Source: an uncultured Francisella sp.
Lineage (GTDB): Bacteria > Pseudomonadota > Gammaproteobacteria > Burkholderiales > Neisseriaceae
Assembly: GCA_943913655.1 (NCBI GenBank)
Contig: CALTZA010000002.1
Location: forward strand, 1-64,000
Reading direction: 5' to 3'
DNA: 64,000 bases
Shown: positions 8,076 to 16,865 of the stretch, piece after piece
Layout of the letters: each line of letters opens with the position of its first letter
Position numbering within the stretch: the stretch's first letter is position 1
Made by a program: the position numbers and the translations under genes
Notes under the pieces: model-generated
Told to the model about the DNA's origin: nothing
The model's input: only the letters and a program-made list of their open reading frames with translations
Database searches by the model: none

Positions 8076-8843
8076 ATGTTGTATCTAGCTTCACAAGGAA
8101 CAATTTGTACTGAAGAAGGCATCATTATCGCCTCTTTAGTAAAACGCTTCAAACTGACGATGATTTATCATCCTCCAATGCAGGATATGTACTTATGTTG
8201 GGAAAAAAATGCCCTTACTTTAAAAAACCGAGCATTAAAGATGAGCTTAAAAGTGGATTTTAATCAACTACATCCGCGTGCACGACGCTTTCATTCTGAG
8301 TTGTTGATTAAAGCTGTCAATACCAAAAAATATCCTCTTATATGGGATGCTACAGCGGGATTAGGAACGGATGCCTTTATTATGGCAAGTGCCGGTGCAA
8401 CTGTCACTCTCTTTGAACATCATCCGTGGATTGGCGCCCTACTTGCTGATGGATTACGACGTGCCTACCATAACAACCAATTGCGTCTTATTATTGCACG
8501 CATGACATTACACTTTGGTGAAATCAATCATACTACTTGCAATGCACTAGCAACACCTGATATCGTTTATCTTGATCCAATGTTCCCCCAGCAGAAAAAA
8601 AAATCAACTTTGGTTAAGAAAAATATGCAGTTACTCCATGGTCTGTTGAGGGAAAGCAAAAATAATGATGATAATACTCTTTTATTTACAGATGCATTTA
8701 CTTTTGCTCGCCATAAAGTAGTTGTAAAAAGAAATAGGACCTCACTCCCGATTGTTAGACAGATTGATCCCGACTATGTTATTACTGGGCCAACAGTCCG
8801 CTATGATGTTTATTTAAGTAGAAAATACCGATCAAATATATGA
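8076..8843 (+). CDS. rsmJ: 16S rRNA (guanine(1516)-N2)-methyltransferase RsmJ
   Basis: RsmJ uses S-adenosylmethionine to methylate G1516 of 16S rRNA. The SAM-binding motif reads WDATAGLGTDAFIMAS, and the catalytic-site motif is VYLDPMFPQQKKKSTLVKK, close to the E. coli DPMFPH-type signature. A late KVVVKRNR and a terminal RYDVYLSR also match the family. I place the start at the ATG at 8076 (255 aa, E. coli 250), because the longer frame from 8013 would run through the upstream terminator. The stop codon overlaps the ATG of the following recQ-like gene (ATGA), so the two are coupled. Confidence 0.9.
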   Translation: MLYLASQGTICTEEGIIIASLVKRFKLTMIYHPPMQDMYLCWEKNALTLKNRALKMSLKVDFNQLHPRARRFHSELLIKAVNTKKYPLIWDATAGLGTDAFIMASAGATVTLFEHHPWIGALLADGLRRAYHNNQLRLIIARMTLHFGEINHTTCNALATPDIVYLDPMFPQQKKKSTLVKKNMQLLHGLLRESKNNDDNTLLFTDAFTFARHKVVVKRNRTSLPIVRQIDPDYVITGPTVRYDVYLSRKYRSNI

Positions 8844-10405
8844 TGAGTGCTTTGCCTTTTCTTTCTCATGGAGAAAATCAAGCTCCTTTTACAATACACA
8901 CACTACATCGGGTGTTAAAAGATGTTTTTCAACTGAATTATTTTAAGCCAATGCAGCTAGAAATTATCCAAGCAATATTAAATAATCAGCATGTTTTCGT
9001 ACAACTGCGCCCTGGATCAGGTAAATCAATTTGTTATCAACTCCCTGCTTTACTAAGCGAGGGGACCACCATTGTTATTTCTCCTCTGATCGCCTTAATG
9101 CATGATCAAGTACTTGCTTTACAAAAGAAAAAAATTAATGCCTGCTATCTAGATAGCAGCTTAAATCAAGACAAAAAAACAACAACACTAAACAAAATAT
9201 TGGCTGGGGAATATCGCCTAATATATATATCTCCCGAGCGCTTTAACCACTCATATTTTCTTTACTGTTTACGACAACTTAAAATTGATCGCATCATCAT
9301 CGATGAGGCTCACTGTATGAGCCAATGGGGACACGATTTTAGAGAAGATTACCTAAAACTCAACCGCCTTAAATATATATTGCCAAATATACCCAGAATT
9401 GCTATTACCGCAACAGCAGATGCACATACCAGGGCAGATATCATAGAGCTACTTCATCTAAAACCAGTAAAAACTTTTGTTCGATATCTCCCCAATCCAC
9501 AACTTACTGGCTATTTCATTAAAAAAAATAATACCAAACAACAACTAATAGATTTTTTAACCAGTTTATCACCACCACTATGTGGCATCGTTTATTGTTC
9601 TTCAAGACAACAGACAGAAGACATTGCTACTTTCTTAACTCGGATAGGATATCAAACCTACCTTTATCATGCTGGCATGCCAAGCGAAGCAAGGAAAATA
9701 AATCAAGCTGCTTTCCAAAAAGCCAAACAAGGAATTATGGTAGCAACTGTTGCCTTTGGACTAGGTATTGATAAAAGTGATATTCGATTTGTGGCCCACG
9801 TGTATCTACCACCTAGTATTGAGCATTATATTCAAGAATCTGGACGCGCTGGGCGAGATACCTTGCCAGCAATCAGCTGGGTTTGCTACGGATTAAATGA
9901 TTTTTTATTGCGTAATGAATATATTAAAAATAGTAACCTATCGCAGACACATAAAAAAATAAAAGTAAAGAAATTAAAGCAAAGTTTGGCTTTTTGTGAG
10001 GGGTTAGTAGAAAGAGACAATTTCTTACGCTATTATTTTGATGAATCAACAAGCATAGAAGAAAAAATTCCTTTTGATATAAGGCGCTTACAAGCTATAG
10101 CTTATCCGATGGCTACAGTATTAACAGTCATGTTCTATACCCAACAAAATGCCTCGCTTAGTGAAGTAATCCAAATACTAAGAGGAAGCAACCGCTTTCT
10201 TTATCACTATTATAATTTAGAACAATACTCTATCTATGGTCGCTATACTTATTCCTCAATATCTTTCTGGAGATATACCATCTGCTTAATGATTGCCGCA
10301 GATTTAGTAGAAGTAAGCAATTGTGGTCAAGTACTGCGTTTTACCGCTCATTCGCTTACTTTTCTTAAAAAATTACATCAACCTTTGCTAAGAAACAACA
10401 GTTAA
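8840..10405 (+). CDS. recQ: RecQ-family DNA helicase, short form without zinc ligands or HRDC
   Basis: A superfamily 2 3'-5' DNA helicase of the RecQ family. The helicase core shows Walker A RPGSGKS (Lys62), DEAHCMSQWGHDFR, ITATADA, AFGLGIDKSDIRFV and QESGRAGRD. After the core, the RecQ zinc module should contain four cysteines, but only the first (AFCEG) is kept and the later CGxCDxC element is missing. A winged-helix RQC-like region follows (LSEVIQILRGSNR, YSIYG). The HRDC domain is absent: the protein is 521 residues against 609 in E. coli. The frame is intact and overlaps rsmJ by four bases. It may be a divergent RecQ with altered DNA binding. The family is sure; equivalence to the standard repair RecQ is less so. 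Confidence 0.85.
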   Translation: MMSALPFLSHGENQAPFTIHTLHRVLKDVFQLNYFKPMQLEIIQAILNNQHVFVQLRPGSGKSICYQLPALLSEGTTIVISPLIALMHDQVLALQKKKINACYLDSSLNQDKKTTTLNKILAGEYRLIYISPERFNHSYFLYCLRQLKIDRIIIDEAHCMSQWGHDFREDYLKLNRLKYILPNIPRIAITATADAHTRADIIELLHLKPVKTFVRYLPNPQLTGYFIKKNNTKQQLIDFLTSLSPPLCGIVYCSSRQQTEDIATFLTRIGYQTYLYHAGMPSEARKINQAAFQKAKQGIMVATVAFGLGIDKSDIRFVAHVYLPPSIEHYIQESGRAGRDTLPAISWVCYGLNDFLLRNEYIKNSNLSQTHKKIKVKKLKQSLAFCEGLVERDNFLRYYFDESTSIEEKIPFDIRRLQAIAYPMATVLTVMFYTQQNASLSEVIQILRGSNRFLYHYYNLEQYSIYGRYTYSSISFWRYTICLMIAADLVEVSNCGQVLRFTAHSLTFLKKLHQPLLRNNS

Positions 10406-10430
10406 TGACAAAATAGTGGCGTTAAGTTAA

Positions 10431-11393
10431 TTATTGATATTGTGCCTGTCTAATGGCAGCTTTAATCTGAGGCAGTTTTCGCCTAGTGGCCTCTTCTCCA
10501 GCGCGAATAGCAGAAGACATACTAAAAAAATTAAAAAAGGAAGCTCCTTCTAAATCAGGACGAATTACCACATTTGCTTGTTTTGACTCTTCTTGCACTA
10601 ATTTATTGATGAGAATATTGACACTTTGATCAATTGTGGAAAACCATGAAGTTGGTTGATAAAAAGAGCCGGTTGGTTGGACTGATGAGGAAATATCAAC
10701 AGCAATTACTATTTTCGCCCCTAACCTTCTTGCCTGCTTTACCGGAATAGGCTCACTTAATCCGCCATCCACATACATACGACTTCTAATAATGGTCGGC
10801 TGAAAAATAGCCGGGATACTCGAAGAAGCTTGTACAGCTTGGCCAGCATCCCCTCGAGTAAATAAAGTCGCCTTACCTGAACTAAACTCAGTGGCGACCG
10901 CACCAAATTTAATTGGTAGCTGTTCAATTGGCAAATAGTGGATATTTTTATTGATAAGTTCTCTGATTTTTTTCCCACGAATAAAACCATTGAGTGAGAA
11001 ACCAAAATCCATCAAACTAAAACCCACATCCTTTAAAATACGTTGTAGACCATAAGCACTAAAGCCATAGGCATATAAAACACCCACAACAGAACCTGCG
11101 CTTGTACCAGTCACCACATCAATTGGAATATGATTTTCTTGTAACACTTTAATTACTCCAATATGCGCAAAACCTTTAGCACCGCCCCCACCGAGGGCTA
11201 AACCAATCTTGACTTGTGGATTTTTACTGACTGTTCTTTTGGACACTTGCTCACTTACATCAAGATGAGCTCGTGAAATCGCTGCTTTTTGCCTTAAATC
11301 AAAATGATAAATAAATAGTAGCAATAAAATGAATAAAGCAAAAATCGGTGCAATTAACCTTATAATGATTGTGATTTTTTTGCCTAAATTCAT
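10431..11393 (-). CDS. Patatin-like phospholipase, RssA type, membrane anchored
   Basis: A patatin-family serine hydrolase with a Ser-Asp dyad. Residues 10-28 form a membrane anchor or uncleaved signal; the catalytic domain follows with the oxyanion loop GLALGGGGAKGFAHIGV, nucleophile motif GTSAG (Ser98) and the dyad Asp209 in VDGGLSEPIPV. Bacterial relatives (RssA/YchK group) are usually called NTE-family or patatin-like lipases and act on phospholipids or lysophospholipids. At 320 residues it is longer than cytosolic RssA because of the N-terminal anchor. It lies eight bases downstream of a BioC-like gene and is probably cotranscribed. It is convergent with recQ with a 25-base gap. The substrate is not known. 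Confidence 0.85.
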   Translation of the reverse strand: MNLGKKITIIIRLIAPIFALFILLLLFIYHFDLRQKAAISRAHLDVSEQVSKRTVSKNPQVKIGLALGGGGAKGFAHIGVIKVLQENHIPIDVVTGTSAGSVVGVLYAYGFSAYGLQRILKDVGFSLMDFGFSLNGFIRGKKIRELINKNIHYLPIEQLPIKFGAVATEFSSGKATLFTRGDAGQAVQASSSIPAIFQPTIIRSRMYVDGGLSEPIPVKQARRLGAKIVIAVDISSSVQPTGSFYQPTSWFSTIDQSVNILINKLVQEESKQANVVIRPDLEGASFFNFFSMSSAIRAGEEATRRKLPQIKAAIRQAQYQ

Positions 11394-11401
11394 TGTTATC
11401 C

Positions 11402-12190
11402 TTATATAGATCTTTGTTGGCGCGGATAAAATTTAACTTCTTTTTGTGTCTTAGTTGCATTAAAAAAATGCCTAACATGTAAAGCATATGCAAATACAAA
11501 TTCATAGTTAATAGACAAGGGCCCATTCATATCCAATAACCGCTCTATCATAGAAATAAAGGTTGACTGATTGATGCTAAGCCAAGTTAAAAGTCTTGGC
11601 AAGATCTTTAGCTGCTGTAAGTCATCCAGCAAAGTACTTGATCGTCGATAAATAAGTTGTAAACTCTCAGTACTTATCACTGGCTCGATAAAGCCAAAGT
11701 GTAACATTCTGTCACCTACCCAATGTAAATCCAGTTGATAGTTAGGAATATCTTTCTCATTTAATGTTCGAGAAAAATAAGCGTAGAGTGAACGAAAACT
11801 TTCTAAACCAATGAAACTAAAACATAACGTTCCCTGTTCATTAAGCCGTTCATGGGCTAATTTTAATAATTCATCAAGACTCACATTAGCACTAGATAAA
11901 CCAAGATTACTGATTAACCAGTCGTAATTTCTTTGATGATTATCTTGATCATGCCTATTTTTGTTCAATAAACTGATAAATCGCCTTGTCCATGAAGATT
12001 GACCAGGGGCAGACTGTATCTGCAAAGACACAGGTACTATCAACGTCTTAGGATAAAGTGGCTTCAATAAAGTAGCCAATTCCGCTGATTTATCATCTAA
12101 GCAAGCAATTATCTGTGGTTTCTCATGAATAAAGGCCAAGCGTTCTATCATTAACGAAGCAACCAACTGAGATATATTTTTATTTTCCAT
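11402..12190 (-). CDS. BioC-like methyltransferase-fold protein with degenerate SAM loop
   Basis: A 262-residue protein whose middle part resembles BioC, the malonyl-ACP O-methyltransferase of biotin synthesis: YDWLISNLGLSS, LDELLKLAHERLNEQGTLCFSFIGLESFRSL and HWVGDRMLHFGF line up with the BioC segments around motif IV and the post-motif helix. The glycine-rich SAM-binding motif expected near the start (DLGCGxG) is absent; the equivalent strand reads PQIIACLDDKSAEL. SAM binding is therefore doubtful, and the protein may be a diverged or non-catalytic homologue. It is divergent from comF across 77 bases and upstream of the patatin gene with eight bases between. No bio genes are nearby. Confidence 0.55.
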   Translation of the reverse strand: MENKNISQLVASLMIERLAFIHEKPQIIACLDDKSAELATLLKPLYPKTLIVPVSLQIQSAPGQSSWTRRFISLLNKNRHDQDNHQRNYDWLISNLGLSSANVSLDELLKLAHERLNEQGTLCFSFIGLESFRSLYAYFSRTLNEKDIPNYQLDLHWVGDRMLHFGFIEPVISTESLQLIYRRSSTLLDDLQQLKILPRLLTWLSINQSTFISMIERLLDMNGPLSINYEFVFAYALHVRHFFNATKTQKEVKFYPRQQRSI

Positions 12191-12267
12191 CTGAAGCTAA
12201 GCAAGGCCAAAGTGACTGATGCAATATTCTCTCATATTATCATGATGCACATGCTACAATACACCCT

Positions 12268-12936
12268 ATGTACCAATGCCCATTATGTCATCGCTTAGAC
12301 TGTAAAGCTCCTCTTTGTCCTTCGTGCTTGGTATTCATGCGTCAATTGATGAGAACAGATGCTTATTGCTTGCGCTGCGGCAACAAAAAAATATCCAGTC
12401 ATAATACCGTTTGCAGCGCATGTGCCATGATAGAATCTCCCATCAACTATTTTTGGACTAGCTTTGACTATCGTGCACCTTTGTCTAAATTAATCCAGAT
12501 CTGGAAATTTCATCATCGCATCACTTATTCAAGGGCGTTGAGCTATCTGATGCTTATGAACCCTCCACCTTGGCTCAAGAAACATAAAATAGAAACCGCC
12601 ATCGCTATGCCACTGACAGTTAAGAGTTATCAGCAAAGACTTTTTAATCAGAGCCAAGAGCTGGCAAAAAAAATTAGCCAGCGCTATCAAATACCCCTTT
12701 ATCCTTCTCATTTGCTTGTGAAAAATAATCAAGAAGCCCAACACAAGCTTTCACAAAAAGAACGCTTTATTAACATGAAACATGCGTTTCATATTGTAAA
12801 AGCACCTAGCTGCAAAAATATATTATTAATTGATGATGTCGCTACAACAATGGCTACTTTAAATGAATTGGCTCATACACTAAGAAAGAAATTTAATTAT
12901 CAGTTATTTGCTTGGACCTTAGCAAAAAAATCATGA
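12268..12936 (+). CDS. comF: ComF-family phosphoribosyltransferase-like protein
   Basis: ComF proteins combine an N-terminal zinc-finger region with a phosphoribosyltransferase fold and are needed for natural transformation in several bacteria, where they help handle incoming single-stranded DNA. The N-terminus has cysteine pairs typical of the family (CPLC, CPSC, CLRC, CSAC within the first 52 residues). The C-terminal PRPP-type loop reads NILLIDDVATTMATL. The length (222) is normal. The stop codon overlaps the trmL start (ATGA). Given pilus and competence-linked genes elsewhere in the window, a role in DNA uptake is plausible, but this is inference. Confidence 0.88.
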   Translation: MYQCPLCHRLDCKAPLCPSCLVFMRQLMRTDAYCLRCGNKKISSHNTVCSACAMIESPINYFWTSFDYRAPLSKLIQIWKFHHRITYSRALSYLMLMNPPPWLKKHKIETAIAMPLTVKSYQQRLFNQSQELAKKISQRYQIPLYPSHLLVKNNQEAQHKLSQKERFINMKHAFHIVKAPSCKNILLIDDVATTMATLNELAHTLRKKFNYQLFAWTLAKKS

Positions 12937-13406
12937 ATCATATCGTCTTATACGAACCAGAAATACCGCAAAACACCGGTAATATTATTCGCTTATGCGC
13001 TAACACCGGTTTTACACTTCATCTTATTGAACCGCTTGGTTTTACTTTTAACTCCAGTAAGATGCGTCGCGCAGGACTAGATTATCAGAATTACACAACT
13101 ACCATTATTCATAAAACTTGGCATAATTGCCTTGATTGCTTTGCAAACAATCAGACGAAATTCTATGCGCTATCAACCAAAGGTCACACTCGCTATGATA
13201 GTCCACAATTTCATGATGGTGATGTCTTTGTTTTTGGTCCAGAAACACGTGGACTACCCCGTGAACTCTTAAAAAGTTTCTTTACAGAAGAAACAATCTT
13301 ACGCTTACCAATGCACGTAGGAATGCGTAGCCTTAACTTAGCTAATACTGTTGCTGTCATAGCTTTTGAAGTATGGCGCCAACAAAACTTTAAAAATGGC
13401 GTTTAA
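12933..13406 (+). CDS. trmL: tRNA (cytidine/uridine(34)-2'-O)-methyltransferase TrmL
   Basis: TrmL is a small SPOUT-family methyltransferase that 2'-O-methylates the wobble base of certain leucine tRNAs. At 157 residues it is the same length as the E. coli enzyme. The trefoil-knot motifs are visible: EPEIPQNTGNIIRLCANTGF near the start, VFGPETRGLPRELL, and LRLPMHVGMRSLNLANTVAV at the knot. I use the ATG at 12933, which overlaps the comF stop by four bases and gives the family N-terminus (MNHIVLYEPEIPQNTGN); an upstream start at 12912 adds residues inside comF. It is convergent with fabF after an eight-base gap. Confidence 0.93.
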   Translation: MNHIVLYEPEIPQNTGNIIRLCANTGFTLHLIEPLGFTFNSSKMRRAGLDYQNYTTTIIHKTWHNCLDCFANNQTKFYALSTKGHTRYDSPQFHDGDVFVFGPETRGLPRELLKSFFTEETILRLPMHVGMRSLNLANTVAVIAFEVWRQQNFKNGV

Positions 13407-13414
13407 CGCGTTAT

Positions 13415-14668
13415 TTATTCTGATAATAACCCAAACACCAAAGTGGCGTTGGTTCCACCAAAACCAAAAGAATTATTTAAAGCTACTTGATAATGACCTT
13501 TTTTTGCTTGATTAGCACAAAAATCTAGATCACAACCATTATCAATGTCTGGGTGAGATAAATTAATAGTGGGAGGCGCTATTTGGTCTTTCAAAGTTAA
13601 AACCGTATAAATTGATTCAATACCACCTGCCCCTCCAAGCAAATGACCTGTCATCGATTTGGTTGAACTAATTTTAAGTTGATAGGCATATTTTTTGAAA
13701 AGTTTTTTGATCGCAATCACTTCAGCAACATCCCCTAGCTGGGTTGAGGTAGCGTGGGCATTAATATAATCAACATCCGTTGGTCCAATCCCAGCATCCT
13801 GCAAAGCGTTTCTCATACCCAATGCTGCACCAGAACCATCAGGCAAAGGCGCAGTAATATGATAGGCATCTGCACTTGCTCCATAGCCTAACAGTTCCGC
13901 ATAAATATATGCATTTCTTGCTTTGGCATGTTCATATTCTTCCAACACCAACACACCAGCACCTTCTCCAATCACAAATCCATTACGATCAACATCCCAC
14001 GGGCGAGATGCACTTTCTGGGGCATCATTTCTCAATGATAAAGCACGTGTTGCAGCAAATCCCATTAAACCAAGAGGAGAAATCGGGCATTCAGAACCCC
14101 CTGTTACCGCCACATCAATTCTACCAGATTGGATCATTAAAAAAGAATCTCCAATGCTATGAGTACCAGTCGTACATGCAGAAGAAATACTGTAGTTGAC
14201 CCCTTGGTATCCTTTCATGATAGCAATATTACCAGCAATTAAATTACTGATTGTGCCAGGAATAAAAAAAGGAGAAACTCGCTTGATCTCTTCTTTTTCA
14301 AGGCCAAGTAATACAGCTTGAATATTGCTAATCCCACCGATACCAGAACCGATGATGACGCCCACTCTGGTCTTATCTAAATGAGGGGCATCATCCAGTT
14401 TGGCATCAGCAATGGCTTGTAAAGCAGCGGCGACGCCATAGTGCATGAACAAATCCATACGCCGCGCTTCTTTGACAGAAATATATTCTTCAATATTAAA
14501 GTTTTTGACTTCACCACCAATCCGGCAATCAAGATCAGATGTATCAAATCGGGTAATAGTGCGAATTCCACTGTTACCTGCAATAATATTTTTCCAAGCC
14601 TGCGCAACAGTATTTCCCACTGGTGAAACCTGACCCATACCAGTGACAACAACCCTTCTTTTCTTCAT
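13415..14668 (-). CDS. fabF: 3-oxoacyl-[acyl-carrier-protein] synthase II
   Basis: FabF performs the decarboxylative condensation of acyl-ACP with malonyl-ACP in fatty acid elongation and, in many bacteria, sets the temperature response of unsaturated fatty acids. The catalytic triad is visible as Cys165 in SSACTTGTH, His305 in NAHATSTQ and His342 in SMTGHLLGGAGG. The ATG at 14668 gives 417 residues and the family start MKKRRVVVTGMG; a TTG seven codons upstream is less likely. acpP lies 32 bases upstream on the same strand, the usual acpP-fabF pair. fabD, fabG and fabH are not in this window. Confidence 0.96.
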   Translation of the reverse strand: MKKRRVVVTGMGQVSPVGNTVAQAWKNIIAGNSGIRTITRFDTSDLDCRIGGEVKNFNIEEYISVKEARRMDLFMHYGVAAALQAIADAKLDDAPHLDKTRVGVIIGSGIGGISNIQAVLLGLEKEEIKRVSPFFIPGTISNLIAGNIAIMKGYQGVNYSISSACTTGTHSIGDSFLMIQSGRIDVAVTGGSECPISPLGLMGFAATRALSLRNDAPESASRPWDVDRNGFVIGEGAGVLVLEEYEHAKARNAYIYAELLGYGASADAYHITAPLPDGSGAALGMRNALQDAGIGPTDVDYINAHATSTQLGDVAEVIAIKKLFKKYAYQLKISSTKSMTGHLLGGAGGIESIYTVLTLKDQIAPPTINLSHPDIDNGCDLDFCANQAKKGHYQVALNNSFGFGGTNATLVFGLLSE

Positions 14669-14700
14669 ACACACTAACTTAATCGGCAAACAGATTAGGA

Positions 14701-14940
14701 TTATTGATGTTCAACAATATAATCAATTGCCTGTTTTACAGTAGAAATTTTTTCTGCTTCATCATCAGGTATTTCACATTCAAAAGCTTCTTCCAGGCTC
14801 ATTACCAATTCAACAATATCAAGTGAATCCGCGCCTAAATCATCTTGGAAAGAAGACTCATCCTTGATCTTATCAATAGTCACATCTAATTGCTCGGAAA
14901 CTATCTCTTTCACTTTTTCCTCAATCTGGGCTCTTTGCAT
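14701..14940 (-). CDS. acpP: Acyl carrier protein
   Basis: ACP carries growing acyl chains on a 4'-phosphopantetheine arm for fatty acid and phospholipid synthesis. The attachment site is Ser39 in [11 protein letters not shown], and the protein is small (79 aa) and very acidic, as expected. The start at 14940 is chosen because the sense strand has AAAAGGAGA directly upstream and the N-terminus [14 protein letters not shown] matches the family; the longer frame from 15015 has no such support. It is the first gene of acpP-fabF. A perfect -10 hexamer within a dyad lies 44 bases upstream of the start. Confidence 0.97.
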   Translation of the reverse strand: MQRAQIEEKVKEIVSEQLDVTIDKIKDESSFQDDLGADSLDIVELVMSLEEAFECEIPDDEAEKISTVKQAIDYIVEHQ

Positions 14941-14982
14941 GATTATTCTCCTTTTAGTCAAAATTAACTTGCAATTCAGGTC

Positions 14983-15003
14983 TATTATAGGAAAACTATA
15001 ATA
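14983..15003. promoter_or_regulatory. Perfect dyad over the acpP promoter region
   Basis: Arms TATTATAG (14983-14990) and CTATAATA (14996-15003) are exact inverted repeats around a five-base GAAAA spacer. Each strand therefore contains TATAAT, the minus-strand copy at 14984-14989 being well placed as the acpP -10. It may be a repressor operator or two divergent -10 elements serving acpP and gpsA. No strong -35 was found for either. Confidence 0.45.
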
Positions 15004-15141
15004 ACCCTCTTGCACTACTTTACGCTATTATAGTCTATTCTCTTCTTTGCTCACAATAAAACAAAAAACAATCGCTAGCCCCCTTTTCTTTAATTTTTAT
15101 CCTTCATCGTGTAATAATAGCGACTTTAGACCGCATTTATT

Positions 15142-16131
15142 ATGAAAATTGCTGTTATCGGAAGTGGTGCATGGGGAACTGCATTGGCTCTACATTTTTG
15201 TAAGGAGCACGACACGGTGTTGCTAACCAAAAATCAAGCAACCGCTAGTAAACTTTTATATGATAGAGAAAATAGAAAATATCTGCCCCATCAAATTTTT
15301 CCACCGCAACTAAAAGTAACAAGTCTAACAGATAAGAATAGTCTGGATGAGATCTCTATCGCCATCATTGCTACGCCAACTGCAGCAATTCGCGAAACAC
15401 TCAATCAATTAAAAAAATTAGAAAATTTGCCCTATCTTTTGGCCTCTAAAGGATTCGAAAAAGAAAGCTGTTTGTTACCCCATCAAGTTGCCTCTGAGGT
15501 ACACCCACATAATCGTCATGTCGGTCTATTCGCTGGACCGACATTTGCTAATGAGCTAGCAACAGGTTTGCCTTCGGCACTATGTATTTCTACTAAAAAT
15601 CTAGAATGGGGTAAAGTTATGGCTAAAGCGTTATCCAATAATGTATTGCGCATTTATGCCAATGATGATCCCATCGGTGTTGGAGTAGGTAGTGCTGTTA
15701 AAAATGTTATCGCTATTGCTTGCGGATTTTCTGATGGGATTTACGCTGGCAGTAATGCAAGAGCGGCCTTGATTACCCGAGGCTTAGCTGAAATGATACG
15801 TTTAGCTCTCGCCTTAGGGGGTAAAGATAAAACTTTGCGTGGCTTGGGTGGCTTGGGCGATTTGATTCTAACGTGTACTGGTGATTTATCTCGTAACCGA
15901 CACGTGGGATTTAAACTGGCTCAAGGCGAAAATTTATCCACTATTCTTTGTGAGCTGGGTCATGTAGCAGAAGGTATTAATACCTTACAATGGGTACTTA
16001 AAATAGCAAAACAATATCAAGTAGATATGCCAATTAGTCAAACATTACAAGCTGTTATTAATGGGCAAATCAAAGCACAAGATACAGTTGATTTGCTGAT
16101 GAACCGGCTACCGAAACTAGAAGAAAGCTAA
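15142..16131 (+). CDS. gpsA: Glycerol-3-phosphate dehydrogenase [NAD(P)+]
   Basis: GpsA reduces dihydroxyacetone phosphate to sn-glycerol-3-phosphate, the backbone for phospholipids. The N-terminal nucleotide-binding motif is GSGAWGTALA. The family signature around the catalytic Lys is GVGSAVKNVIAIACGFSDG, followed by NARAALITRGLAEM and the substrate-binding LGGLGDLILTCTGDLSRN. The length (329) is normal. It is divergent from acpP across about 200 bases and ends eight bases before the convergent nitroreductase gene. Its product feeds the acyl transfer pathway that also uses PlsX, encoded at 52.9 kb. Confidence 0.95.
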   Translation: MKIAVIGSGAWGTALALHFCKEHDTVLLTKNQATASKLLYDRENRKYLPHQIFPPQLKVTSLTDKNSLDEISIAIIATPTAAIRETLNQLKKLENLPYLLASKGFEKESCLLPHQVASEVHPHNRHVGLFAGPTFANELATGLPSALCISTKNLEWGKVMAKALSNNVLRIYANDDPIGVGVGSAVKNVIAIACGFSDGIYAGSNARAALITRGLAEMIRLALALGGKDKTLRGLGGLGDLILTCTGDLSRNRHVGFKLAQGENLSTILCELGHVAEGINTLQWVLKIAKQYQVDMPISQTLQAVINGQIKAQDTVDLLMNRLPKLEES

Positions 16132-16139
16132 GCCTACAT

Positions 16140-16850
16140 TCACTCATCAAAACCCAACCAGCGCGTAAATTGATCCGGGTTTGCTCTTGGCGTTACTAAA
16201 GTATTTACAATGTGATCTTCATCCGCATAACCCAAGCATATGGCAGCTAATAATTTTTCTTCTACGCTAGCTCCCAAAAGTGGCAAAATAAATGAGTGGT
16301 ATTTATTCCAAGCAGCCTGAGGACAGCTATCTAAGCCGTATGCTTTGGCAAGTAACATAACATTATCCATCATCATCGCAATATCTATGACAGAACCAAT
16401 ACCTAGATCACGATGTATTGTGAAAAACAAGCCAACTGGCGCACCAAAAAACATAAAGTTACGACGCTGCTGAGCAATCATGGCAGCTTTATCTTCCCGC
16501 TTAATACCCAACAATCCATATAATTGCCAACCAATCTGTCTACGTCTTTCTTGGTAGGGAGAAAACCATTTTTCAGGGTAATAATTTCTATCAAAAGAAT
16601 ATTTTGATTGCCCTGGATTAGCTATTTCTTCATCGTAGCTAGCGCAGGCACGCTTAATAATCTCATCTCTGACTTTGCCTTGCACCACATAGACTTGCCA
16701 AGGCTGGGTATTGGTCGCAGATGGTGCATAGCAAGCAGTTGCTAATATTCTCTCAATTAAGTCTTTGGCCACTGGCTCAGGGCGAAATGCCCGTACAGAA
16801 TGGCGAGATCTAATTGTGTTTTCTAATTCAATAACTTCATTCATTCTCAT
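16140..16850 (-). CDS. Nitroreductase-family FMN oxidoreductase
   Basis: A flavoprotein of the nitroreductase superfamily that would use FMN and NAD(P)H to reduce nitro compounds, quinones or related substrates. It opens with an FMN-phosphate-binding segment IRSRHSVRAFRPEPV, and has ACYAPSATNTQPWQVYVV and a late LAAICLGYADED, all typical of the group. The insert around residues 75-120 (FDRNYYPEKWFSPYQERRRQIGWQLYGLLGI) matches the subgroup often annotated simply as nitroreductase. The length is 236. It is 15 bases downstream of queF in the same orientation, suggesting cotranscription, but no functional link is known. The physiological substrate cannot be told from sequence. Confidence 0.85.
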   Translation of the reverse strand: MRMNEVIELENTIRSRHSVRAFRPEPVAKDLIERILATACYAPSATNTQPWQVYVVQGKVRDEIIKRACASYDEEIANPGQSKYSFDRNYYPEKWFSPYQERRRQIGWQLYGLLGIKREDKAAMIAQQRRNFMFFGAPVGLFFTIHRDLGIGSVIDIAMMMDNVMLLAKAYGLDSCPQAAWNKYHSFILPLLGASVEEKLLAAICLGYADEDHIVNTLVTPRANPDQFTRWLGFDE

Positions 16851-16865
16851 GATCTCCTATCTTAA

